DNA of 64,000 nucleotides from Rhizobium leguminosarum (GTDB taxonomy: Bacteria > Pseudomonadota > Alphaproteobacteria > Rhizobiales > Rhizobiaceae), in NCBI RefSeq assembly GCF_001652265.1, contig NZ_LWBS01000044.1, forward strand, positions 62,001 through 126,000, written 5' to 3'. Under the pieces are notes generated by a model, which worked only from the letters and a program-made list of their open reading frames with translations, had not been told where the DNA came from and searched no databases. This document shows, piece by piece, positions 28,583-37,737 of this stretch. Position 1 is the stretch's first letter; every line of letters begins with the position of its first letter. Position numbers and translations under genes: made by a program.

Positions 28583-29875
28583 TTAGAACCGGTCGGGACG
28601 CAGGGGCATCAGATCGACCGCCGGGCGCTGTCCTGCGACCAGCTGGGAAACGAGATAGCCGGTCAAAGCCGACAGCGTCAGACCAAGATGGCCGTGGCCG
28701 AAGGCATAGGTGACGCGGGGCAAACGGCGGGAGCTGCCGATCGCCGGAAGTGAATCCGGCATGGACGGGCGAAAGCCCAGCCACTCGTCGCTGCCTTGCC
28801 CGGCTGCCGGCAGGAGCAATTTCACGCCGCCACGGATTATCGCGGTCCGCCTTGGGTTCAAGGGAGCGGCAAGCCCGCCGAGTTCGACCGTTCCGGCTGC
28901 GCGCAATCCATCTGCCATCGGCACCATGTAAAAGCCGTGTTCGGGATAGCAGACCGGGCGCGACAGCAGATGGCCCGCTTGCGGGAACAGGACGTGATAA
29001 CCGCGCTCGGTGTCGAGCAGGACGCGATCGCCTATCGATGCGGTGAGCTTGCGCGAATGGGCGCCGGCGGCGACGACGGCGTGGTCCGCAGGGATTTGAT
29101 TGTCAGCGGTCCGCAGGCAGATGCCATTGTCACGCGGCTCGATCGCCGAGACTTCGCCGCGGATGATCTCCCCTCCGCCGTTTATGACAGCCTGGGCGAG
29201 CGCGAAAGCAAGTTGCCTGGGGCTGGAAAACACATAGGCGTCACGAAACAGCACGCCCTTGTGGTAGAGCGGCGCAAGATTAGGCTCCATGTTCTGGACA
29301 TCAGCGCGGTCCAGCCGGTCCATGGCGACGCCATGATGCTCACGCAGCGCGTTCTCAGCGTCAGCCGCCCGGAATTGCGCTTCGGTCTTATAGAGATACA
29401 GGCAGCCGTCATGCCGCTTCAGCCGTTCGGCCCCTGCCTGCATCACAAGCGGTTGCCAGGCCGCATCGGCGTGGGAAAGCAGCACCGCCAGTGTGCCGGC
29501 GATCCGCTCGACCTCGGCTTTCGTGCTCGATGCCAGGAAGGCGCGCAGCCACGGGATCAATTGCGGCAGATATCTCCAGACGATCGCCAGCGGACCGAGC
29601 GGATTGAGCAGCATTCCCGGCACACGCCAGATGACCCCTGGCGTCGCGACGGGAACGACGCCGTGCGGCGCAAAGGTGCAGGCATTTCCGTAGGAGCAGG
29701 CCTGCCTGTAGGATGCATCGCCCAAGGGCGGCGCCGGATCGATAATCGTGACCCGGTGCCCCATTCTCTGCAGCCAAAGCGCCGTGCAGAGGCCGACCAA
29801 TCCGGCACCGACCACAGCCACATGCCGGCGCTCGGCGTCGGGTAAGGGCTGAAGCTCCGGCAGCGGCGTGTTCAT
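28583..29875 (-). CDS. DadA-like FAD-dependent amino-acid dehydrogenase
   Basis: A 430-residue FAD oxidoreductase of the DAO/DadA family. The Rossmann motif VAVVGAGLVGLCTALWLQRM is near the N-terminus, with the acidic end of strand 2 in VTIIDPAPPLG. The C-terminal FAD segment is FRPSMPDSLPAIG followed by YAFGHGHLGLTLSALTGYLV. Such enzymes turn D-amino acids, or related cyclic amines including D-hydroxyproline, into imino acids. It sits three bases after a MocR-type regulator on the same strand and beside a polyamine-type importer and a RidA gene, which is consistent with production and clearing of an imine. The exact substrate cannot be read. Confidence 0.82.
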   Translation of the reverse strand: MNTPLPELQPLPDAERRHVAVVGAGLVGLCTALWLQRMGHRVTIIDPAPPLGDASYRQACSYGNACTFAPHGVVPVATPGVIWRVPGMLLNPLGPLAIVWRYLPQLIPWLRAFLASSTKAEVERIAGTLAVLLSHADAAWQPLVMQAGAERLKRHDGCLYLYKTEAQFRAADAENALREHHGVAMDRLDRADVQNMEPNLAPLYHKGVLFRDAYVFSSPRQLAFALAQAVINGGGEIIRGEVSAIEPRDNGICLRTADNQIPADHAVVAAGAHSRKLTASIGDRVLLDTERGYHVLFPQAGHLLSRPVCYPEHGFYMVPMADGLRAAGTVELGGLAAPLNPRRTAIIRGGVKLLLPAAGQGSDEWLGFRPSMPDSLPAIGSSRRLPRVTYAFGHGHLGLTLSALTGYLVSQLVAGQRPAVDLMPLRPDRF

Positions 29876-29878
29876 CGG

Positions 29879-31276
29879 CTAGACCATGCCGGCCAGAGCG
29901 CGGGGACGATCGTTCAGCGTGGCGGCGATGATGCGAAGCGCCGTTGCAAGTTCGTCACGCGACGATGCGCAGCCGACATTGACGCGAACGGCGTGCTCGA
30001 CCGGCTGACGGTCGCAGGCAAAGGCGGTGGCGGCCATGACGGCAACGCCATGGGCGCGCAGATTGGCGGCAAAATCCTCGCATCGCCATGGCGCCGGCAG
30101 CCGGAGCCATAAAAACATGCAGCGCGGATCGGCGGAGAAGGAATGGCCGGCAAGGATCGTCGCGACAATCGCATGGCGGGCGCGCAGCTCGGCAAGCTGG
30201 GCCTTCAGGATCGCTTCGGCCGTGCCGTCTTCCAGCCAGCGGGTCGCAAGCAGCAGCGGCAGCGGCGAGGGCATCCAGGCGGTCGTGCGGACCGCCTCGG
30301 CAGACAGCAGCGCCCGGCCGGGCGGGCACAAGAGATAGCCGACGCGCAGACCCGGCGCCAGCGCCTTGGAGAGCGCTGATATATGGTAGGTTCTGGTCGG
30401 CGCAAGCGTGATCAGGGCGCTTGCCCGGGTCCCGAGCATCGGTCCATAGACATCGTCCTCGATGATGACGAGATCGTGCTTTTCCGCGACGTCGACCAAT
30501 TCCCGCCGGCGAGCCTCGCTCATGGTGACGACGGTCGGATTGTGCATCGAGGGAACCGTGAAGACGGCGCGCACGGTCTCCCGGCGGCAGATATCGTCGA
30601 GCTCCTCCGCCGACATGCCCTGATCGTCACTTCCGATGCCGATGATGCGGAAGCGGAACATTTGGGCAAGCGCGATCAGGCCGTAATAGGTCAGCCGATC
30701 GCAGACGATGGTGTCGCCGGGCTCTATCAGGCTGCTGATCACCGCCAGCAAAGCATGCTGGGCGCCGCTGGTGACGACGATATCGTCTTCGGACGGATCG
30801 AAGCCGTTGAGCGATATCCATTTTCTCGCGGCGTGGCGCGCCCAGGCCGGGCCTTCCGGCGGCTGGTATTCCTGCATCTGGCGAAAGCGCCGGTCGGATG
30901 ACAGGTCAGGCAAAGACTGCGCCAAGCGCTGCTGGAAATCGTCGACGGCCGGCCGGTTGACCGTCAGATCGATGATACCGGCCGGGCTCGCTGCCCGGTC
31001 AACCCGCGGCATGGCGCCGTCGGCCATCACGATCGTGCCGCGCCGGGTGCTGCCCATCACAAGGTTGAGGTTTTGTAATTCGCGGTAGGCGCGCGTGACT
31101 GTGGAGACGTTGAGCGACCGCTCCCGCGCGAGGTCACGCTGCGGCGGGAGCTGACTGCCGGGAGGCAAGGCGCCCGAGCGGATCTTCGCCTCGAGCTCGC
31201 TTGCGAGCTCCAGATAGGCCGGTATCCGCGCTTCCCGCTCCTGATTTGTCCGGGTCACTTCCGATCTTTCAGACAT
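29879..31276 (-). CDS. MocR-type regulator (GntR helix-turn-helix plus aminotransferase fold)
   Basis: A 465-residue protein with an N-terminal winged helix (LEAKIRSGALPPGSQLPPQR, then ERSLNVSTVTRAYREL) and a long class I aminotransferase-like domain (from about residue 120). The PLP site is visible: VIIEDDVYGP and the lysine in HISALSKALAPGLRVGYLLC. MocR proteins sense PLP or an amino compound rather than acting as transaminases. The ATG at 31276 is chosen as the start of the recognisable protein; the frame is open to 31327. It is divergent from the importer operon at 31516, so it is the likely activator or repressor of that operon and of the DadA-like gene behind it. Confidence 0.88.
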   Translation of the reverse strand: MSERSEVTRTNQEREARIPAYLELASELEAKIRSGALPPGSQLPPQRDLARERSLNVSTVTRAYRELQNLNLVMGSTRRGTIVMADGAMPRVDRAASPAGIIDLTVNRPAVDDFQQRLAQSLPDLSSDRRFRQMQEYQPPEGPAWARHAARKWISLNGFDPSEDDIVVTSGAQHALLAVISSLIEPGDTIVCDRLTYYGLIALAQMFRFRIIGIGSDDQGMSAEELDDICRRETVRAVFTVPSMHNPTVVTMSEARRRELVDVAEKHDLVIIEDDVYGPMLGTRASALITLAPTRTYHISALSKALAPGLRVGYLLCPPGRALLSAEAVRTTAWMPSPLPLLLATRWLEDGTAEAILKAQLAELRARHAIVATILAGHSFSADPRCMFLWLRLPAPWRCEDFAANLRAHGVAVMAATAFACDRQPVEHAVRVNVGCASSRDELATALRIIAATLNDRPRALAGMV

Positions 31277-31409
31277 ACAATTCCTGTAACAGCGGCGTAA
31301 ATTCCATAAGCCGGACGCACACATCAATCCCCGAGGCGCTGCGATTCAGCTCGCTTTCGTGCGACATAGCACGCTTTCCCAATGTTTTCGAGACCCTGCC
31401 ACTGCCGCG

Positions 31410-31427
31410 ACACAAAATTATTTGTGT
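31410..31427. promoter_or_regulatory. inverted repeat, candidate MocR-protein binding site
   Basis: ACACAAA, ATTA, TTTGTGT: perfect 7-base arms around 4 bases, directly upstream of a -35-like box. It lies between the divergent mocR and importer genes. Confidence 0.45.
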
Positions 31428-31430
31428 GGC

Positions 31431-31460
31431 TTGACAAGCCGAAGTAGACCGAGACAATAT
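31431..31460 (+). promoter_or_regulatory. candidate promoter of the polyamine-type importer
   Basis: TTGACA at 31431-31436 and CAATAT at 31455-31460, 18 bases apart. The -35 box begins four bases after the inverted repeat at 31410-31427. The importer ATG follows at 31516 with AGGAGG just before it. Confidence 0.4.
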
Positions 31461-31515
31461 GGCCCAGCATCGAGACAAAGAGGCAGGGACCCGCCGATGC
31501 AAACAGGAGGACTTC

Positions 31516-32598
31516 ATGAGCGAGCGCTTCATTGCTTTCGAGGGCGTGCGTAAATCCTATGACGGCGTCAGCTATGTCGTGCGCGGCCTGGACCTCGACG
31601 TCGCCAAAGGGGAATTTCTGACCCTTCTCGGCCCGTCCGGATCCGGCAAGACCACGACGCTGATGATGCTGGCCGGCTTCGAAGCGCCGAGCGACGGGAC
31701 GATCACGCTTGCCGACAACAGGATCGACAGCGTTCCGCCGCATCGCCGCAATATCGGCGTGGTCTTCCAGAATTACGCGCTGTTTCCGCATATGACCGTC
31801 GGCGAGAACGTCGCTTTCCCGCTGAAAATGCGCCGGCTCGGCAAGGCTGAGATCACCGAGCGGGTGCGCCGCGCGCTTGACATGGTGCGTATGGCGAGCT
31901 TCGAAACGCGGCGGCCCAACCAGCTTTCCGGCGGACAGCAGCAGCGCATCGCGCTTGCCCGGGCTCTCGTCTTCGAGCCGCAGCTCGTACTGATGGACGA
32001 GCCGCTCGGTGCGCTCGACAAGCAGCTTCGCGAACATATGCAGCTCGAGATCAAGCACCTGCATGCCCGCCTCGGCATCAACGTCGTCTACGTCACCCAC
32101 GACCAGAGCGAGGCTCTGACCATGTCGGATCGGGTCGGCGTGTTCAATGACGGCATCCTGCAGCAGATCGCACCCCCGCATGCGCTCTACGAGACGCCGG
32201 CAAACCCCTTCGTCGCAACCTTCATCGGCGAGAACAATGCGATATCGGGCGAAGTCGTTGCGATCGAAAATGCCGTCTGCCGGATTCGCGCGCCCGATGG
32301 TTCGATCATCACCGGCCATGCCGGAGAGGGGTTAAAGGAAGGCGCGCGGGCAACGCTGGTGTTGCGGCCCGAGCGGATTCAGCTGGCGCCCGCAGCCGAG
32401 ATTCCGAACCGGTTCACCGCCATGCTGAAGGAAATCATCTATCACGGCGACCATGTCAGGCTGCGCGTCTCAGCCTGCGGCTGCGACGACATTTTCATCA
32501 AAGTCGCCGCGGCCCAGGATATTCCGGTTCAGTCGCTAGGCTCCACTGCCGTCATCGGCTGGGCGCCGGAGGATTGCCGCGCGCTCGCGCTCTCCTGA
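31516..32598 (+). CDS. spermidine/putrescine-type ABC importer ATP-binding protein (PotA-like)
   Basis: A 360-residue ATPase. It has [48 protein letters not shown] and LVLMDEPLGALDKQL, then YVTHDQSEALTMSD and a TOBE domain at the C-terminus. The LSGGQQQR and ALDKQLR forms are the PotA/FbpC pattern rather than the MalK one. The start is the ATG with AGGAGG about 6 bases ahead. It leads an importer operon with the order ATPase, binding protein, two permeases, RidA. Confidence 0.9.
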   Translation: MSERFIAFEGVRKSYDGVSYVVRGLDLDVAKGEFLTLLGPSGSGKTTTLMMLAGFEAPSDGTITLADNRIDSVPPHRRNIGVVFQNYALFPHMTVGENVAFPLKMRRLGKAEITERVRRALDMVRMASFETRRPNQLSGGQQQRIALARALVFEPQLVLMDEPLGALDKQLREHMQLEIKHLHARLGINVVYVTHDQSEALTMSDRVGVFNDGILQQIAPPHALYETPANPFVATFIGENNAISGEVVAIENAVCRIRAPDGSIITGHAGEGLKEGARATLVLRPERIQLAPAAEIPNRFTAMLKEIIYHGDHVRLRVSACGCDDIFIKVAAAQDIPVQSLGSTAVIGWAPEDCRALALS

Positions 32599-32646
32599 CC
32601 GGGCGCTCATTCTTTCGCAAACGCAGCTACAAAAAGGGGAACCGCC

Positions 32647-33696
32647 ATGATGCGTTTAAACTGCATGCTTCTCAGTTCCGTCATGACTCTTGCCATCGCA
32701 GGAGCAGCTTTCGCCGAGGATACGCTGACCGTCACATCCTGGGGCGGCGCCTATACGAAGAGCCAGGAGGAGGCCTTTTTCAAGCCCTTCGCCAAGGAAA
32801 CCGGCACCAAGATTCTCCAGGATGAATGGGATGGCTCGACCGCCAAACTGAAAGGCATGGTCGAAACCGGCCAGGTGACCTGGGATGTCGTCGATGTCGA
32901 ACCCAGCCATGCGCTGCAAGGCTGCGACGAAGGCTGGCTCGAAACGATCGACTATTCGAAGCTCGGCGGCAAGGACGCCTTCATCGACGGCGCCGCGATG
33001 GATTGCGCGGTCGCGACGATCGTCTTCGGCACCATCTATGCCTATGATGCCGCCAAGTTCCCGAATGGCGGACCGACGACCATGGCCGATCTGTTCGATA
33101 CGGCCAAGTTCCCCGGGCCGCGCGCCCTGCGCAAGTCACCGAAGACCACACTGGAATTCGCGCTGATTGCCGATGGCGTCAAACCCGCCGAGGTCTACGA
33201 CGTGCTCGGGACGCCGGAGGGCGTCGACCGCGCCTTCAAGAAGCTCGACACCATCAAGAAGGATGTGAAGGTCTGGTGGACGGCCGGCGCGCAGCCGCCG
33301 CAGCTTCTCGCCGACGGCGAAGTCGTGATGACCACGGCATGGAACGGCCGTATCTACGATGCCGTCAAGAACAGCGGCAAGAACTTCAAGATCGTCTGGG
33401 ACGGCCAGGGAATGGACTTCAATCTCTGGGCCGAGCCGAAAGGCTCGAAGAACAAGGAACTGGCGGACAAATTCGTCGCCTTCACCGTCAATCCCGACGT
33501 GATGGCGCAGCAGTCCAAATATATCTCCTATGGCCCGACCCTGAAAGCGGCCATCGCCAAGGTTCCGCCGGATATTCTCGTCGATCTGCCGACCGCGCCT
33601 GACAATACGAAGACGGCCTTTGTCGTCTCCTCCGAGTTCTGGGCCGACCATGATGAGGAGTTGACCGAACGCTTCAACAAGTGGCTCGCACAATAA
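32647..33696 (+). CDS. polyamine/amine-type solute-binding protein (PotD-like)
   Basis: A 349-residue periplasmic binding protein of the spermidine/putrescine class. The signal peptide ends near residue 22 (MTLAIAGAAFAED). The mature chain starts DTLTVTSWGGAYTKSQEEAF and has the family pattern WDVVDVEPSHALQGCDEGWL and VWWTAGAQPPQLLADGEVVM. Two ATGs open the gene (32647 and 32650). The ligand is probably a cationic amine or amino acid, given the neighbouring DadA-like and RidA genes. Confidence 0.88.
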   Translation: MMRLNCMLLSSVMTLAIAGAAFAEDTLTVTSWGGAYTKSQEEAFFKPFAKETGTKILQDEWDGSTAKLKGMVETGQVTWDVVDVEPSHALQGCDEGWLETIDYSKLGGKDAFIDGAAMDCAVATIVFGTIYAYDAAKFPNGGPTTMADLFDTAKFPGPRALRKSPKTTLEFALIADGVKPAEVYDVLGTPEGVDRAFKKLDTIKKDVKVWWTAGAQPPQLLADGEVVMTTAWNGRIYDAVKNSGKNFKIVWDGQGMDFNLWAEPKGSKNKELADKFVAFTVNPDVMAQQSKYISYGPTLKAAIAKVPPDILVDLPTAPDNTKTAFVVSSEFWADHDEELTERFNKWLAQ

Positions 33697-33703
33697 CCTC
33701 GTC

Positions 33704-33737
33704 GGGCGGGCGGGTGTCCCCCTGGCCTCGTTCGCCC
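33704..33737. other. G-U rich stem-loop after the binding-protein gene
   Basis: GGGCGGGCGGG (33704-33714) can pair with the 11 bases 33727-33737 (CTCGTTCGCCC), allowing three G-U pairs. It sits in the same place as the hairpins of the other importer operons but is weaker. Confidence 0.35.
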
Positions 33738-33765
33738 CTTTCTCTACCTCAGGAAGGCATGAGCG

Positions 33766-35022
33766 ATGGTGATCGCGACAATGAATGATGGCGACGAGGC
33801 AAGGATTGCCGCTCGCACGCGGGTGAAAAGGCTCGGCAGTGCGAAAAGCAAGGCGCAGTTGAGGGCGCTGCTGCTGATCGCGCCTCTGTTGATCTTCCTG
33901 CTGCTCGTCTTCGTCCTGCCCATTGCCCTGTTGTTGACGCGCGCCGTCGACAACAGGGCGGCCTCCGCCGCGCTGCCCTACACGATGTCGGCTCTATCAG
34001 CCTGGGATGAACAATCCCCGCCCGACGAAGCGCTGTTTGCCGCCTTTGCTACCGATCTGAAGCAATCGCCGCGCGACCAGATCGCCGAGGTGGCCAAGCG
34101 TCTCAACTACTACGAGACGGGCATGCGCTCGATGCTGTTGAAAACCGCACGCACGATCCGCAACGCGGAGCCGCCCTACAAGACCGCCTTCGTTGCCATC
34201 GATCCCAAGTGGGAGACGCAGCACTACTGGACGATCATCAAGAATGCGTCGCCACCCTTCACCGATTATTACCTGCTCGCCGCGCTCGACCTCGAGCGCG
34301 ACGCCTCAGGCGACATCGGCAGGGTCTCGGCGGAGAATGCGGTGCATGTCGATGTCCTGATCCGCACATTCGTCGTCAGTGCTTCGGTGACCCTGATCTG
34401 CCTGTTCCTCGGTTATCCCCTCGCCGCGCTGATCGCCCGGTCGAAAGGGGCGGTTGCCAATACGCTGCTGATCCTGGTGCTCCTGCCGTTCTGGACCTCG
34501 CTTCTGGTCCGCACCAGCGCCTGGGTCGTGTTGCTGCAGGGACGCGGGGTGATCAACTCGGCGCTCATCTGGTTGGGCCTGATCGACCCAGCGCATCCCC
34601 TCGACCTGATCTACAATCGCATCGGCGTGCTGATTGCCATGACGCATATTCTGCTGCCCTTCATGGTGCTGCCGATCTACAGCGTCATGAAGAGCATCCC
34701 TCCGGTCTATTTGCGCGCCGCCTCGTCGCTTGGCGCGCCGCCGATGTCGGCCTTCTTGCGCATATACCTGCCGATGAGCATGCCTGGTGTCAGCGCCGGC
34801 GGGCTGCTCGTTTTCATCCTGGCGCTTGGCTACTACATCACCCCGGCTCTGGTCGGCGGACCGGGAGACCAGATGGTGAGCTATTTCATCGCCTATTACT
34901 CCAATCAGGTCACGAACTGGGGCATGGCGGCGGCTTTGAGCACGATCCTGCTGGTGGCGGTGCTGATCCTCTATGCCGTCTACAATCGCATTGTCGGCAT
35001 CGACAGGCTGAGGATAGGCTGA
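33766..35022 (+). CDS. polyamine-type ABC importer permease (PotB-like)
   Basis: A 418-residue permease, longer than the usual ~290 because a soluble stretch of about 120 residues (roughly 60-190) lies between the first helix (LLLIAPLLIFLLLVFVLPIA) and the rest. The C-terminal part has the helices and the EAA-like loop VYLRAASSLGAPPMSAFLRI. PotB relatives of this extended form are known in alphaproteobacteria. ATG at 33766 is used; a second ATG follows at 33781. Confidence 0.87.
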   Translation: MVIATMNDGDEARIAARTRVKRLGSAKSKAQLRALLLIAPLLIFLLLVFVLPIALLLTRAVDNRAASAALPYTMSALSAWDEQSPPDEALFAAFATDLKQSPRDQIAEVAKRLNYYETGMRSMLLKTARTIRNAEPPYKTAFVAIDPKWETQHYWTIIKNASPPFTDYYLLAALDLERDASGDIGRVSAENAVHVDVLIRTFVVSASVTLICLFLGYPLAALIARSKGAVANTLLILVLLPFWTSLLVRTSAWVVLLQGRGVINSALIWLGLIDPAHPLDLIYNRIGVLIAMTHILLPFMVLPIYSVMKSIPPVYLRAASSLGAPPMSAFLRIYLPMSMPGVSAGGLLVFILALGYYITPALVGGPGDQMVSYFIAYYSNQVTNWGMAAALSTILLVAVLILYAVYNRIVGIDRLRIG

Positions 35023-35843
35023 TGACGAATTTCCTTTCTTTCCCGCGGCTGTTTTCGATCCTCTTGTGGCTGGCTGGCGGCCTGGTGATCCTTTTCCTGA
35101 TCGCGCCGATCGTGGCGATCGTGCCGCTCTCCTTCAATGCCGAGCCGTTCTTCACCTATCCGATGCCCGGCCTGTCGCTCCGCTGGTATCGTGAATTCTT
35201 CGATTCCAACGTCTGGCAGCTGGCGCTGAAGAACAGCATCATCGTCGCCGTCTTTGCCACGCTTCTGTCGACCTTTCTCGGCACGCTTGCCGCGATCGGC
35301 CTCAGCCGGCCCTCCTGCCCAGCGCGGGCAACGCTGACCGCCATTCTGATTTCGCCGATGATCGTGCCGGTCATCGTTTCGGCAGTCGGCATCTATTATG
35401 CCTTTGCCGCCGTCGGGCTGCTCAACAGCCTGACCGGGCTGGTGCTGGCGCATACGGTGATCGGCGCCCCTTTCGTGGTGATCACCGTGACCGCCACGCT
35501 CGCAAGCTTCGATCATAATCTGATGCGGGCGGCATCCAGTCTCGGCGCAGCCCCGGTCGAAGCGACATTGCGCATCATGCTGCCGGTCATCGCGCCGGGG
35601 GTGGCGTCCGGCGCGCTCTTTGCCTTCGTGACATCATTCGACGAAGTGGTGATCGCACTCTTCATCGCCGGCTCCGAGGAGCGCACGCTGCCGCGCCAGA
35701 TGTGGAGCGGCGTGCGCGAAACGCTGAGCCCGACGATCGCCGCCGTCGCCACGCTTCTCATCCTGTTTTCGACGCTGTTCCTCGCCACGATCCAATGGCT
35801 GCAGCGCCGCGCCGAACGCCAGAAGATTGCGCATAGGGATTAA
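35022..35843 (+). CDS. polyamine-type ABC importer permease (PotC-like)
   Basis: A 273-residue permease with six helices, beginning MTNFLSFPRLFSILLWLAGG and with the EAA loop LMRAASSLGAAPVEATLRIM. It is the PotC partner of the preceding permease. The ATG shares one base with the stop of that gene (TGATG). Confidence 0.9.
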   Translation: MTNFLSFPRLFSILLWLAGGLVILFLIAPIVAIVPLSFNAEPFFTYPMPGLSLRWYREFFDSNVWQLALKNSIIVAVFATLLSTFLGTLAAIGLSRPSCPARATLTAILISPMIVPVIVSAVGIYYAFAAVGLLNSLTGLVLAHTVIGAPFVVITVTATLASFDHNLMRAASSLGAAPVEATLRIMLPVIAPGVASGALFAFVTSFDEVVIALFIAGSEERTLPRQMWSGVRETLSPTIAAVATLLILFSTLFLATIQWLQRRAERQKIAHRD

Positions 35844-35858
35844 TTCAGGGGGTTGAGC

Positions 35859-36215
35859 ATGCAGATCGAACGCTATGAAACCGGAAAACGGATGAGCCAG
35901 GGCGTGACCGATGGCGGCTTCGTGTTCCTCGCAGGCCAGGTCGCAATCGACGCGCCGGGCGCGCCCGTGCGCGAACAGACGACCAACATCCTGGCGCGGA
36001 TCACCCGGCTTCTGGAAGGCACGGGCAGCAATCCGACACGGATCCTCAGTGCGACGATCTGGCTTGCCGATATCTCCAGCTTCGAAGAAATGAATACCGT
36101 GTGGGACGCCTGGGTGCCCGCGGGCCATGCGCCGGCGCGCGCCACGGTCGAAACAAGGCTCGCCGCACCGGAATTCGCCGTTGAGATCGGCATCATCGCG
36201 GCGATCGGGAGCTGA
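35859..36215 (+). CDS. RidA-family imine deaminase
   Basis: A 118-residue RidA/YjgF/UK114 protein. It starts MQIERYETGKRMSQGVTDGG; FLAGQVAID, the helix DIS SFEEMNTVWDAWV and PARATVETRLAAP with the conserved arginine are visible. RidA proteins hydrolyse reactive imines and enamines left by PLP or FAD enzymes. This one closes the importer operon and lies near the DadA-like oxidase that makes such imines. The start is 35859; an in-frame TTG at 35853 is less likely. A terminator overlaps its stop codon. Confidence 0.88.
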   Translation: MQIERYETGKRMSQGVTDGGFVFLAGQVAIDAPGAPVREQTTNILARITRLLEGTGSNPTRILSATIWLADISSFEEMNTVWDAWVPAGHAPARATVETRLAAPEFAVEIGIIAAIGS

Positions 36216-36234
36216 CGGTCCGCGCCGACCGTCA
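36213..36234. terminator. hairpin terminator overlapping the RidA stop
   Basis: TGACGGTC and GACCGTCA form a perfect 8-base stem around CGCGCC, followed by TTT. It lies between the convergent RidA and aldehyde dehydrogenase genes and includes the TGA stop. Confidence 0.5.
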
Positions 36235-36272
36235 TTTCGCCGGTGCGGATAAACCGCAAGCATCGATCAAGG

Positions 36273-37727
36273 TTAGGCGATACCGCCCAGGCACACATAT
36301 TTAAGCTCGGTATATTCGTCTAATCCGTGCCTCGACCCTTCGCGACCGAGACCCGACATCTTCACGCCGCCGAACGGAGCCTCGGCCGTCGAGACAAGAC
36401 CGGTATTGACGCCGACCATCCCATATTCGAGCGCTTCGGCCACGCGAAATACCCGCGACAGATCGCGAGCGTAAAAATACGAAGCAAGCCCGAACTCGGT
36501 GTCGTTTGCCTGTTCGATGACGTCCTCTTCGTCGCGGAAGCGAAAAAGCGGTGCAAGCGGCCCGAAGGTTTCCTCGCGGGCGACCTGCATGCCGGCAGCG
36601 ACATCGCGCAGGATCGTCGGCTCGAAGAAATGGCCGCCAAGCGCGTGGCGCTTGCCGCCTAAGACGATCCCAGCACCCTTTGAAACGGCATCGCTGATAT
36701 GGCTTTCGACCTTGGCGACGGCATTGTCGTCGATCAGCGGGCCAAGCACGACGTCACGGTCGAGACCGTTGCCAACCTTCAAGGCCGAAACGGCCACGGC
36801 GAGCTTGGCGGCAAATGCCTCATAGACGCCGTCCTGGACATAAAGCCGGTTGGCGCAAACGCAGGTCTGGCCATTGTTGCGGAACTTGGCGATGAGCGCG
36901 CCTTCGACCGCAGCGTCGAGATCGGCGTCGTCGAACACGATGAAGGGTGCATTGCCGCCAAGCTCGAGGCCGAGCTTTTTGATCGTCGGCGCGCATTGCC
37001 GGTAAAGCAGCTCGCCCGTCCGGGTGGAGCCGGTGAAGGTCAGGACCCGAACGTCACGGCTTGCCGTCAGCGCCCCGCCAATTGCCGCTGCGTCACCCGT
37101 GACGATGTTGAGAAGCCCCGGCGGCAGGCCGGCACGCTCACCGAGAACGGCGATCGCGATGGCGGAGAATGGCGTCTGTAGCGCCGGCTTCAGAACGACG
37201 GCACAGCCGGCGGCAAGCGCGGGGCCAATCTTGCGGGTGATCATCGCGTTCGGAAAATTCCAGGGCGTGATGGCGGCCACGACGCCCGCCGGCTGGCGCA
37301 GGACGAGGATCCGCTTGTCGGCCTGATGTCCCGATACGACCTCGCCGTTGATGCGTCTCGCCTCTTCGGCGAACCATTCGATGAAACTCGCACCATAGGT
37401 GATCTCCCCCTTAGCCTCGGCCAGGGGTTTTCCCTGCTCGAGCGTCAGGATCATCGCCAGATCGTCGCGGTTTTCGATCATCAGGCGGTGCCATGCCTTG
37501 AGAACGGCGGCGCGCTCGCCGGCGGTCTTCTTTGCCCAAAGCTTCTGGGCAATCACCGCGGCGCGGATGGCATCTTCCGTTTCCGCCGCACCGAGGTCAG
37601 GCACCACCCCCAGCGGCTCGCCGGTGGCCGGATTGCGGACGGTCGCCGCCTTGCGGCCTTCCGCTTCGATCCAGCGATCGGCGATGGGGCATGCCTGACG
37701 GAACAGCGAGGGATCATTGAGCTTCAT
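36273..37727 (-). CDS. gabD: NAD(P)-dependent aldehyde dehydrogenase, succinate-semialdehyde type
   Basis: A 484-residue aldehyde dehydrogenase. The catalytic parts are visible: GVVAAITPWNFPNAMITRKI, LTFTGSTRTGELLYRQ, the active glutamate in GLELGGNAPFIVFDDADLDA and the cysteine in RNNGQTCVCANRLYVQDG. The pattern matches GabD (succinate-semialdehyde dehydrogenase) more than generic aldehyde dehydrogenases. It is the last gene of the long leftward operon, 10 bases after the ATPase gene. In trigonelline breakdown, succinate semialdehyde is the final product before central metabolism (the TgnE step), which fits. Confidence 0.87.
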   Translation of the reverse strand: MKLNDPSLFRQACPIADRWIEAEGRKAATVRNPATGEPLGVVPDLGAAETEDAIRAAVIAQKLWAKKTAGERAAVLKAWHRLMIENRDDLAMILTLEQGKPLAEAKGEITYGASFIEWFAEEARRINGEVVSGHQADKRILVLRQPAGVVAAITPWNFPNAMITRKIGPALAAGCAVVLKPALQTPFSAIAIAVLGERAGLPPGLLNIVTGDAAAIGGALTASRDVRVLTFTGSTRTGELLYRQCAPTIKKLGLELGGNAPFIVFDDADLDAAVEGALIAKFRNNGQTCVCANRLYVQDGVYEAFAAKLAVAVSALKVGNGLDRDVVLGPLIDDNAVAKVESHISDAVSKGAGIVLGGKRHALGGHFFEPTILRDVAAGMQVAREETFGPLAPLFRFRDEEDVIEQANDTEFGLASYFYARDLSRVFRVAEALEYGMVGVNTGLVSTAEAPFGGVKMSGLGREGSRHGLDEYTELKYVCLGGIA

Positions 37728-37737
37728 ATGACAACTT

